Assembly: GCA_964580905.1 (NCBI GenBank) | Contig: CAZOLR010000062.1 | Location: 1 to 6,635, forward strand | Length of the DNA: 6,635 nucleotides | DNA from: G041228335 sp964580905 | GTDB taxonomy: Bacteria > Pseudomonadota > Alphaproteobacteria > Puniceispirillales > UBA1172 | Reading direction: 5' to 3' | In this document: positions 1-5,826 of the stretch, in pieces | Position numbering within the stretch: the stretch's first letter is position 1 | How the letters are laid out: each line of letters opens with the position of its first letter | Made by a program: the position numbers and the translations under genes | Notes under the pieces: model-generated | Seen by the model: the letters and a program-made list of their open reading frames with translations, nothing else | Database searches by the model: none | Told to the model about the DNA's origin: nothing

Positions 1-23
1 ATGCGGGGTGTCAGCTCGCCGCA

Positions 24-932
24 TCACCCGTTACCGGATGACGGCGTCAGTTGCTTCAGGGAAGTGATAATCCGATCATAAAGACTGGCCGCCACCTGTC
101 CGGGTGGCTGATCTGACGGGGTGATAACCGCCAGTTCATGATCAATCCGCGGGGCGAAGCGGCGCCATATGACGCCGTCGTTCAGACTGGCCTTGCCATT
201 TGTCGGATCGATGATGGCAAGCGCATTACCCGAAGCGATGATATTGCGGGCTATGGCAAAAAAGTAGCTTGATAAATGACGTTCAATGGTCACCCCGGCA
301 TCGGCCAGATGAGACTCCAGCTGGCGGTCAACCATATGCTGGCCCGTAATGGCAACAACCGAGCGGCCGGCCAGATCAGACGGGCCGATCACATCTTTTG
401 CGGCAAGCGGATCATCCTGGTGCATCACGCAGACACATTCGAGATTGAATAATCTGGCATTCAGCCCGGCAACAGGGACCGGGGTGTCAATCAGACCGAT
501 ATCGATTTGCCGGTTGCTCACCCAATCGGCAACCTGCCTTGAACTCCTGACCAGAATATCGATCCTGACGTCAGGATGATCACGCTGATAGGCGGCAATC
601 AGTGGCGGCAGAAAATGAATGGACATGGCTCCATTCGTGGCGATCCGGATACTGCCCGCTGATCCGGCACGAATTTCAGATATCCGCTGTGATATTCGCG
701 ATAACGCCGATAACCCCTGCACCATTTCATCCTGTAAAAGCAGGGCTTCACGCGTCGGGGCAAAAAACCCGCGGTTGCGCTGAAAAAGTTTGAAGCCGAC
801 TGCCTCTTCAAGATTGGCAAGGGCAATGCTGACGGCCGGCTGGCTGAGGTTGAGCTGTGCCGCCGCCCGGGAAATTGATCCGGCGCTGATTATGGCATCA
901 AAAACTTCGAGGTGACGCTGTTTTATGTGCAT
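24..932 (-). CDS. LysR-type transcriptional regulator, divergent from the transport/oxidase operon
   Basis: A 302-residue protein of normal LysR length (about 300). Residues 3-62 form the N-terminal winged helix-turn-helix: the recognition region AAAQLNLSQPAVS (23-35) and the following LEEAVGFKLFQR are classic for the family. A linker helix runs to about residue 88. Residues 95-295 look like the periplasmic-binding-protein-type effector domain (SIRIATNGAM near 94-103, DIGLIDTP near 144-151). The phrase PTREALLLQDE after the HTH resembles the branch holding the opine regulators NocR and OccR, which suggests an amino-acid-like effector; this is a resemblance from memory, not a search. The start is ATG at 932-930, with an AGGGA Shine-Dalgarno on the minus strand at 947-943 (10-base spacing). 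Its position back to back with the oxidase operon argues that it controls that operon and probably itself. The family call is firm; the effector is unknown. Confidence 0.96.
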   Translation of the reverse strand: MHIKQRHLEVFDAIISAGSISRAAAQLNLSQPAVSIALANLEEAVGFKLFQRNRGFFAPTREALLLQDEMVQGLSALSRISQRISEIRAGSAGSIRIATNGAMSIHFLPPLIAAYQRDHPDVRIDILVRSSRQVADWVSNRQIDIGLIDTPVPVAGLNARLFNLECVCVMHQDDPLAAKDVIGPSDLAGRSVVAITGQHMVDRQLESHLADAGVTIERHLSSYFFAIARNIIASGNALAIIDPTNGKASLNDGVIWRRFAPRIDHELAVITPSDQPPGQVAASLYDRIITSLKQLTPSSGNG

Positions 933-958
933 AGCCTGAATTTCCCTGAGACAATGTG

Positions 959-964
959 ATTATA
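959..964 (-). promoter_or_regulatory. Candidate -10 box for the LysR gene
   Basis: The minus strand reads TATAAT, a perfect sigma-70 -10 hexamer, ending 26 bases before the regulator's start codon. That leaves room for a short leader with the AGGGA ribosome site. The region 16-18 bases further upstream (about 981-988) has only a poor -35 match such as CTTTAT. It lies within the 8-base palindrome ATTATAAT (959-966), so a TATAAT also reads on the plus strand at 961-966. Confidence 0.4.
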
Positions 965-984
965 ATTGAACACGAATTAGTATA
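961..984. promoter_or_regulatory. Candidate LysR operator (T-N11-A dyad)
   Basis: The arms TATAATT (961-967) and AATTAGTATA (975-984) form an interrupted dyad around the centre GAACACG, perfect except for an extra AG in the right arm. The inner T967 and A979 are separated by exactly 11 bases, the T-N11-A pattern of LysR-family boxes. The site starts 28 bases upstream of the LysR start codon and touches the candidate -10 of that gene, a common arrangement for autorepression combined with activation of the divergent gene. T-N11-A matches are frequent by chance in AT-rich DNA, so the call rests on dyad plus position. Confidence 0.45.
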
Positions 985-1001
985 AAGAAATCGAAATTTT
1001 T

Positions 1002-1007
1002 TATAAT
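1002..1007 (+). promoter_or_regulatory. Candidate -10 box for the oxidase/transport operon
   Basis: A perfect TATAAT on the plus strand, downstream of the LysR-box-like dyad. Transcription would start near 1014 and give a leader of about 125 bases. No good -35 hexamer lies 16-18 bases upstream, which fits a promoter that needs an activator. The dyad centre would lie about 40 bases before that start, where a LysR tetramer can contact polymerase. Another perfect TATAAT at 961-966 is a possible alternative, so the choice is uncertain. Confidence 0.35.
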
Positions 1008-1113
1008 AATAATTAAGTTGTATTTATTTCATTAGTTATTTAGCGTTTAGTCTGGATAAGGATATTTGAGCTGTTCTTGCAGGGCATCAGGCCTGCGGGT
1101 CAGCCAAACGGGA

Positions 1114-1148
1114 TTGATCGTTTTGACGGGGGATATAAATGCGATCAA
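1114..1148 (+). promoter_or_regulatory. Inverted repeat enclosing the oxidase ribosome site and start codon
   Basis: TTGATCG (1114-1120) and CGATCAA (1142-1148) are perfect 7-base inverted arms; a T1121-G1141 wobble could add one pair. The 21-base interval holds the GGGGGA Shine-Dalgarno (1128-1133), a 5-base spacer and the ATG (1139-1141). As RNA, this would present the initiation site in a loop with the stem beginning inside the second codon. A role in translation control is inference; the arms could also arise by chance. Confidence 0.35.
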
Positions 1149-2521
1149 CAGCAGCGTCTTCACGGCCGGTGCCAATCGCTGATCACGGTGCGTACTGGAC
1201 GGATGGTATGGCACCACTGCCCGTGACACATACCGATATCGTTTCCGAAGCTGATGTTGTCATTATCGGATCCGGCTACACCGGCATGCATGCTGCCATC
1301 GTCACGGCGAGAGAGGGCAAATCCACGCAGGTGCTTGAAGCACAGACCCCCGGCTGGGGATGCAGCACGCGGAACGGCGGGCAAATCAGCGGCAGTTTAA
1401 AACCATCGCTGAAACAGCTGACGCGAAGATTCGGTGCCGAGCGGGCCCACGCCATCCGTGGGGAAGGCAATACCTCGCTTGAATGGATTGAAACGTTTAT
1501 CAAGGCCAATAAAATTGACTGCGATTTCAAGCGAAACGGCCGCTTTCACGCCGCCCACACTCCACAGCATTTTGAAAAGATGGTGGCCGAAGCCCGCCTT
1601 CTTGGGGATGAGGAAAATGTCCCGACAATCATTGTGCCAAGGCAGGATCAGCATCAGGAACTTGGCACGGATGCGTATTTCGGCGGTGTTGTCTTCACGC
1701 GGCATGCTTCGGTTCATCCCGCGAAATATTACGCCGGCATTTTGCAAACTGCGCTGAATGCCGGGGCACGCGTCACGGGCCATTGCCCGGCCATGGATAT
1801 CACGCGATCAGGCGGCGGCTTCATCGTCACCACACCGAAAGGCAACATCAGGGCCGGCAAAGTTGTTGTTGCCACCAACGGATACAGCGGCCCGTTGGCG
1901 CCATGGATGCAGCGCCGGGTGATCCCGATCGGCAGTTACATTATCGCAACCGAGCCATTGCCGAAATCGCTCATGGACCGATTGTTTCCCAAAGACCGCA
2001 TCGTCGGTGACAGTTGCAAGGTGATTTATTATTACCGCCCATCACCTGACCGCAGCCGCATCTTGTTCGGCGGACGCGTTTCAGCCAACGAAACCAACCC
2101 TGATATCAGCGGGCCAAAACTGCATCACGATTTATGCCGTATTTTCCCTGAACTGCAGGACTATGGCCTGTCGCATTCATGGAACGGCACGGTGGCGTAC
2201 ACGTTTGATGAATTGATGCATATCGGCCAGCATGAAGGGGTGCATTATGCCATGGGATATTGCGGATCAGGTGTCGGTATGGCGAGCTATCTCGGGATGC
2301 GTCTCGGCCAGCAGGTTGCAGGTCTGGCCGAAGGAAAAACAGCGTTCGATGATATTGCCTTTCCGACACGTCCGTTTTACCGGGGCAACCCCTGGTTTCT
2401 GCCGGCGATGGTCAGCTGGTACCGGTGGCGCGACAAATGGCAATACCGCCGTGCATTGAATACTCAGGGAAACGGCACAACCGGAGGCTTTGCCGGACAT
2501 GTATCAAAAAATGCCGGATAG
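1139..2521 (+). CDS. FAD-dependent oxidoreductase, DAO family (PuuB/OrdL-like amine or amino-acid oxidase)
   Basis: A 460-residue flavoenzyme of the D-amino-acid-oxidase fold, close in length to PuuB (about 426) and relatives that oxidise C-N bonds of amines or amino acids. The FAD-binding Rossmann fold opens at residues 39-67: DVVIIGSGYTG with GxGxxG at 44-49 and the strand-end acid E67. The family motif GWGCSTRNGGQ follows at 72-82. VHPAKY (192-197), KVVVATNGY (241-249) and ILFGGR (308-313) are further family landmarks. The C-terminal flavin-site loop GYCGSGVG (373-380) carries Ser where many relatives have His. There is no signal peptide or membrane segment, so it should be cytoplasmic. 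The ATG has a GGGGGA ribosome site five bases upstream. As the first gene of the unit, just before an importer, it probably oxidises the imported compound or a derivative of it. Family confidence is high, but the exact substrate is unknown; gamma-glutamylated or plain amines and N-alkyl amino acids are the main options. Confidence 0.93.
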   Translation: MRSTAASSRPVPIADHGAYWTDGMAPLPVTHTDIVSEADVVIIGSGYTGMHAAIVTAREGKSTQVLEAQTPGWGCSTRNGGQISGSLKPSLKQLTRRFGAERAHAIRGEGNTSLEWIETFIKANKIDCDFKRNGRFHAAHTPQHFEKMVAEARLLGDEENVPTIIVPRQDQHQELGTDAYFGGVVFTRHASVHPAKYYAGILQTALNAGARVTGHCPAMDITRSGGGFIVTTPKGNIRAGKVVVATNGYSGPLAPWMQRRVIPIGSYIIATEPLPKSLMDRLFPKDRIVGDSCKVIYYYRPSPDRSRILFGGRVSANETNPDISGPKLHHDLCRIFPELQDYGLSHSWNGTVAYTFDELMHIGQHEGVHYAMGYCGSGVGMASYLGMRLGQQVAGLAEGKTAFDDIAFPTRPFYRGNPWFLPAMVSWYRWRDKWQYRRALNTQGNGTTGGFAGHVSKNAG

Positions 2522-2566
2522 AATGGTCTGGCAGATGAGCAGGAAAAGGATTGAAAGAATACCGTT

Positions 2567-2626
2567 ATATTAGTGCAAAAGCAGACAAGCCAACTGCAGA
2601 CTAATATTTTGCCATTTTTGGCTTTT
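2567..2626 (+). terminator. Weak stem-loops between oxidase and binding-protein genes (possible attenuator or processing site)
   Basis: Two structures lie in tandem in the 128-base gap. The first has perfect 8-base arms ATATTAGT (2567-2574) and ACTAATAT (2600-2607), extendable by GCA/TGC (2575-2577 with 2595-2597) across a 2-base bulge, and is followed by TTTT. The second is GCCA-TTTT-TGGC (2611-2622), followed directly by TTTT (2623-2626). Both stems are weak, being AT-rich or only 4 bp. Partial termination or RNA processing that separates oxidase from transporter expression is possible, but full termination is unlikely. No convincing promoter with proper spacing is seen in the gap. Confidence 0.3.
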
Positions 2627-2637
2627 GGAAAATCAAC

Positions 2638-2645
2638 AGGGAGGT
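2638..2645 (+). promoter_or_regulatory. Strong Shine-Dalgarno of the binding-protein gene
   Basis: AGGGAGGT lies four bases before the ATG at 2650 and is the best ribosome site in the window. It fixes the start codon and fits the high expression that binding proteins need relative to their membrane partners. Confidence 0.7.
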
Positions 2646-2649
2646 AAGG

Positions 2650-3738
2650 ATGATTTTCAAAAATATAAAACAAAAAACCCAGAAATCATTTTGGGGGATA
2701 GTGGGTGCCGCCGCATTGTCAGCCGCAACCATGGGCCATGTACAGGCTGATCCGGTCACGGTCGTCTCATGGGGCGGAACTTACGGCAAAGCCCAGGATG
2801 CTGCGCTGTTTAACGATGCGTCAAAAAATTCCGGCATTGAAATCAACCGGGAGTCCGGTGCCAGCATGTCAAAGGTGATGCTGCAGGTCGAATCCGGCGC
2901 GGTGACCTGGGATCTTGTTGTCAGCGGGTCAGGCGGATGTGCTGCCGCCGCGGCAAAAGGTGCGCTGGAGAAAATCGATTTCAACGTGGTTGATGTATCG
3001 AACTTTCTGCCGAACACCTATACCGATTACTGCATCGGCTCAGATGTATTTGCCACGGTCTTTGCCTGGAATACCGAAAAATATGGTGAACCCGGCACAC
3101 CCGGTGCGCCGAATTCATGGGCTGATTTCTGGGATGTGGAGAAATTTCCCGGCACACGGGCCATCCGCCTGAACAATGTCGATGGTGTTCTGGAACCTGC
3201 CGTGATGGCCATGGGGGTCGCACCGGACAAGGTCTATGAGTTTCTGTCCAGCGAAGGCGGGATCGAAAAGGCGATTGCGAAGATTCGTGAATTGAAGCCG
3301 CATATTTCGGTCTATTGGAAATCCGGCGCCATGCAGGCCCAGCTGATGAAAGATCAGGAAGTCGATATGATCACCGGCTGGAACGGCCGTTTTGACAACG
3401 CCAAGAAAGATGGCGCCGTTGTCGGGTACACCTTCAATCAGGCCCTGCGTGACTATGATGGTTTCGGCATCCCGAAAGGTGCGCCGAACAAGGATATGGC
3501 CATGAAGTTCCTTGCCGAAGTGTCAAAGCCGCAATATCAGGCTAACCTGCCGTTCCACATCACCTACGGGCCGACAAACAAAGAGGCGTATGAGGTGACC
3601 ACCGCACCAAAAGAGTTGCTCGAAGCCCTGCCGTCACATCCGAATAATGTGTCCAAAATGCTGGCGGTTGATCTCGAATGGTATGCGAAATACCGGGAAA
3701 AGGCGCTGGAAATGTATATGGAACTCCTGAGCGAGTAA
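2650..3738 (+). CDS. Periplasmic ABC-transporter substrate-binding protein, PotD/PotF-like
   Basis: A 362-residue secreted binding protein, the usual length for the spermidine/putrescine-type (COG0687-like) family. The N-terminus has a lysine-rich start (K4, K7, K9, K12), a hydrophobic core at about 14-28 and a Sec cleavage site VQA-DP after residue 33. There is no lipobox Cys, so the mature protein of about 329 residues should be soluble in the periplasm. The mature start VTVVSWGGTYGKAQ (36-49) is the typical first strand and ligand-side loop of this family. TWDLVVSG (86-93), FAWNTEKYG (138-146) and DMITGWNGRF (239-248) mark later lobe segments. Two cysteines only, C97 and C128, could form a disulfide. 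It would bind the solute and deliver it to the two permeases encoded downstream. The spermidine/putrescine label is a family name; the true ligand may be another amine, amino acid or conjugate. Confidence 0.93.
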   Translation: MIFKNIKQKTQKSFWGIVGAAALSAATMGHVQADPVTVVSWGGTYGKAQDAALFNDASKNSGIEINRESGASMSKVMLQVESGAVTWDLVVSGSGGCAAAAAKGALEKIDFNVVDVSNFLPNTYTDYCIGSDVFATVFAWNTEKYGEPGTPGAPNSWADFWDVEKFPGTRAIRLNNVDGVLEPAVMAMGVAPDKVYEFLSSEGGIEKAIAKIRELKPHISVYWKSGAMQAQLMKDQEVDMITGWNGRFDNAKKDGAVVGYTFNQALRDYDGFGIPKGAPNKDMAMKFLAEVSKPQYQANLPFHITYGPTNKEAYEVTTAPKELLEALPSHPNNVSKMLAVDLEWYAKYREKALEMYMELLSE

Positions 3739-3756
3739 GGCCATCACCAATCTCAG

Positions 3757-3786
3757 ATGATACGAGGGCATGCGCCCTCGTATCAT
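3757..3786 (+). terminator. 13-bp perfect stem-loop after the binding-protein gene (no T-tract)
   Basis: ATGATACGAGGGC (3757-3769) and GCCCTCGTATCAT (3774-3786) pair perfectly across a 4-base ATGC loop, 18 bases after the stop codon. A G3756-T3787 wobble could extend it. The sequence after it is TGCTATAAT, not a run of T, so it is not a standard intrinsic terminator. In binding-protein transporter operons such as malEFG, stem-loops at this position protect the 3' end of the binding-protein message and let it accumulate above the permease message. That role is the most likely here. Structure certain, function inferred. Confidence 0.7.
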
Positions 3787-3795
3787 TGCTATAAT
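3787..3795 (+). promoter_or_regulatory. Candidate extended -10 promoter before the ATPase gene
   Basis: TGCTATAAT matches the extended -10 form TGnTATAAT exactly and lies 30 bases before the ATPase start codon, immediately after the stem-loop. There is no recognisable -35, since that position falls in the hairpin; extended -10 promoters can do without one. It could give the ATPase and permeases a separate basal transcript. A single motif of this length can occur by chance. Confidence 0.3.
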
Positions 3796-3825
3796 ACAAA
3801 TCACGACAATAGGTATATTTGAGAC

Positions 3826-4923
3826 ATGGCTTCCGACAGGTCTGCATCATTGTCAATTTCAATCACCGAATTGACCAAATCATATGGCGACGTTTTTGCC
3901 CTTAATACCGTCAGCATCGATGTGAAAGCAGGTGAGTTCCTGACATTGCTCGGACCTTCAGGTTCAGGGAAAACCACCTTGCTGATGGCCATCGCCGGGT
4001 TCAACCGGCCGGATTCAGGACGTATCTGTTTTGGTGATCATGATGTCACCGTCTTGCCGCCACATAAGCGTGAAGTCGGTATGGTGTTTCAGAATTACGC
4101 CTTGTTTCCGCATATGTCGGTTTTCGAGAACGTGGCCTTTCCGTTGAAGCTGCGCAAAATCGGAACAGAAGAAAAACATCAGCGCGTGATGGAAGCGCTG
4201 AAGACCGTGCAGTTGTCAGATTATGCCGAACGCGGTATCGACCAGCTATCGGGCGGGCAACGCCAGCGTGTGGCCCTTGCCCGGGCCTTTGTGTTTGGTC
4301 CGAAAATCTTATTGATGGATGAGCCGCTTTCCGCGCTTGATAAAAAACTGCGTGAGGAAATGCAGATTGAACTCAAACAGCTGCACCGCCAGTTGGGGGT
4401 GACAACGGTTTACGTGACCCATGACCAGCGCGAAGCCCTGACCATGTCGGATCGCATTGCGGTCATCAACGAGGGAGAACTGGCGCAAATCGGCACCCCG
4501 CGGGAGATTTATAACGCCCCGGCCAATCATTTTGTTGCCGGTTTCATCGGCGAATCCTCCTCTGTGCCGGTAACCCGGGATACGGCGGGGAATTTGCTTT
4601 ATGATAATATAAAAATCGGCAAAGCCCCGGCGGGTAGTAAAGATAAAAAATGGTCCCTGGTCATCCGCCCTGAAAGATTGTCGCTGACAGAGCCAAAGGC
4701 CCGAAAAACAGCCGGCAGGATCTATTTTCAGGGGAAGATCAGTGAACTGGTCTATCAGGGTGAAACCGCCATTATCATGATACGTCTTAATGATGGACAG
4801 GAGCTGACGGCGCGCGTCAATACACGGGCCGGAGATGACGTGGATACCCTGTCGGTCGGGCAAAGCCTGAGGGTTGCCATCGACAAGAAAGACATGATTA
4901 TCATTCCGGGCGAGGCGCGGTGA
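3826..4923 (+). CDS. ABC transporter ATP-binding protein, PotA-like
   Basis: A 365-residue importer ATPase (E. coli PotA is 378) with all catalytic motifs intact. They are the A-loop Y20, Walker A GPSGSGKTT (43-51), Q-loop Q89 in VFQNYALFPH, signature LSGGQ (141-145), Walker B ILLMDEP (161-167) with catalytic E166, D-loop SALD (169-172) and H-loop H199. The C-terminal part from about 278, starting VIRPERL, is a TOBE domain as in the polyamine, iron and maltose importers. It works as a cytoplasmic dimer that drives the two permeases. The start is forced: an in-frame TGA sits at 3820-3822, two codons upstream. The ribosome site is poor (AGGT at 3811-3814, 11 bases away), which suggests weaker translation than the binding protein. 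It overlaps the next gene at TGATG. Substrate follows that of the binding protein and is unknown. Confidence 0.97.
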   Translation: MASDRSASLSISITELTKSYGDVFALNTVSIDVKAGEFLTLLGPSGSGKTTLLMAIAGFNRPDSGRICFGDHDVTVLPPHKREVGMVFQNYALFPHMSVFENVAFPLKLRKIGTEEKHQRVMEALKTVQLSDYAERGIDQLSGGQRQRVALARAFVFGPKILLMDEPLSALDKKLREEMQIELKQLHRQLGVTTVYVTHDQREALTMSDRIAVINEGELAQIGTPREIYNAPANHFVAGFIGESSSVPVTRDTAGNLLYDNIKIGKAPAGSKDKKWSLVIRPERLSLTEPKARKTAGRIYFQGKISELVYQGETAIIMIRLNDGQELTARVNTRAGDDVDTLSVGQSLRVAIDKKDMIIIPGEAR

Positions 4924-5825
4924 TGCCGACCCCTCTATCAGAGAATACGGACGCGCTGAATGCCGATAAACTAAAGGCCGCGGAACGTCGTGAGACGCTG
5001 ACGATACTGGCGCTGACACTGCCTGCCATCATTGCCGTATTTCTGGTCATCGTGGTCCCGGTGGGATGGCTGTTTTCCCTCTCGTTTCTGGATAGTTCCG
5101 GGCAGTTATCCCTGGATAACTACCAGAAGATGATCGAATACAAATCCTATATCCGTGTGTTCAAAACAACATTCAATGTCAGTTTTCTGACCACTTTTCT
5201 GTGCATCCTCATCGGCTATCCGCTTGCCTATTTCTTATCGCAGATACCCAAAAAATATGTGGGGCTTTTCATGCTTACGGTGCTGCTCCCTTTCTGGACC
5301 TCGCTACTGGTGCGGACCTATGCCTGGCTGGTGATGCTGCAGCGTAATGGCCTGATCAACAATTTTGCCATTGAACTTGGTATCTGGGATACGCCTGTTA
5401 AGCTGGCCCATAACCTCAACGGCACCCTGATCGGCATGGTGCATATCATGCTGCCATTCCTTGTATTGCCGCTCTATGCGGCCATGCGGCGGATAGACCG
5501 GCACGCGTTGCAGGCGGCGGCCAATCTGGGGGCGACCCCGGTACAGGCTTTCTGGCAGGTTTTTGTGCCGTTATCCCTGCCCGGCGTGGTTGCCGGATCA
5601 CTGATTGTATTTGTGCTGTGTCTCGGGTTTTACGTAACACCTGCGGTACTCGGCGGCGGCAAGGTTATTCTGGTATCGATGCAGATCACCGCCATCCTGG
5701 AAGATCAGTTTAACTGGGGTGCCGCCAGTGCGCTTGGGGTTGTTCTGCTGGTGGCTACCTTTGCCGTCTTGCTGCTGGCCTCGCGGTTCCTGAAACTCGA
5801 CAGCGTGATGTTCGGGAGACGCTGA
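4923..5825 (+). CDS. ABC transporter permease, PotB-like (first transmembrane subunit)
   Basis: A 300-residue inner-membrane subunit with six likely helices, at about residues 29-55, 84-107, 114-140, 168-188, 209-245 (broken by the coupling loop end) and 269-288. The cytoplasmic coupling loop QAAANLGA (197-204) leads to VPLSLPG (215-221). It is the EAA motif that docks into the ATPase, with Gln in place of the usual Glu. The N-terminus has a short charged cytoplasmic tail (KLKAAERRE) before helix 1, as in PotB. I chose ATG at 4923, which overlaps the ATPase stop as TGATG and has GAGG at 4912-4915 seven bases upstream. GTG at 4920, in frame one codon earlier, is possible but would leave only four bases of spacing. 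The overlap indicates translational coupling with the ATPase. Together with the next gene it forms the heterodimeric membrane channel. Confidence 0.95.
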   Translation: MPTPLSENTDALNADKLKAAERRETLTILALTLPAIIAVFLVIVVPVGWLFSLSFLDSSGQLSLDNYQKMIEYKSYIRVFKTTFNVSFLTTFLCILIGYPLAYFLSQIPKKYVGLFMLTVLLPFWTSLLVRTYAWLVMLQRNGLINNFAIELGIWDTPVKLAHNLNGTLIGMVHIMLPFLVLPLYAAMRRIDRHALQAAANLGATPVQAFWQVFVPLSLPGVVAGSLIVFVLCLGFYVTPAVLGGGKVILVSMQITAILEDQFNWGAASALGVVLLVATFAVLLLASRFLKLDSVMFGRR

Positions 5826-5826
5826 T

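Larger units (their letters stand above)
933..1138. promoter_or_regulatory. Divergent intergenic control region
   Basis: This 206-base stretch separates the LysR gene from the oxidase gene and holds no convincing coding sequence. Its part from about 955 to 1045 is strikingly AT-rich compared with the roughly 50% GC flanking genes, as expected for promoters that melt easily. It contains TATAAT boxes on both strands, a LysR-box-like dyad, and toward the oxidase start a short leader with two possible RNA stem-loops: GCAGG/CCTGC at 1079-1083 and 1092-1096, and one around the start codon. Promoter function is inferred from position and composition. Confidence 0.75.

Noticed and set aside
1047..1138. 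Riboswitch or other structured RNA in the oxidase leader
   Set aside because: Only short hairpins are visible (GCAGG/CCTGC and the start-codon repeat). No conserved core of a known riboswitch class could be recognised.
2551..2571. TTGAAA and TATATT as a promoter for the binding-protein gene
   Set aside because: The two hexamers are only 9 bases apart, far from the 16-18 needed, and neither is consensus on its own.
2535..2573. A 12-codon frame (MSRKRIERIPLY) after the oxidase gene, considered as a leader peptide
   Set aside because: There is no Shine-Dalgarno, no run of regulatory codons, and its end merely overlaps one arm of the weak stem-loop.
3757..3786. Reading the strong hairpin after the binding-protein gene as a full intrinsic terminator
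   Set aside because: It is not followed by a T-run, and the ATPase and permeases that the binding protein needs lie directly downstream. The feature list gives it the nearest available type, with the function stated as RNA protection.
4309..5019. A 236-codon minus-strand open frame across the ATPase/permease junction
   Set aside because: It lies opposite two genes with complete family motifs. Its protein is low in hydrophobic core, shows no recognisable domain and has no visible ribosome site or promoter.
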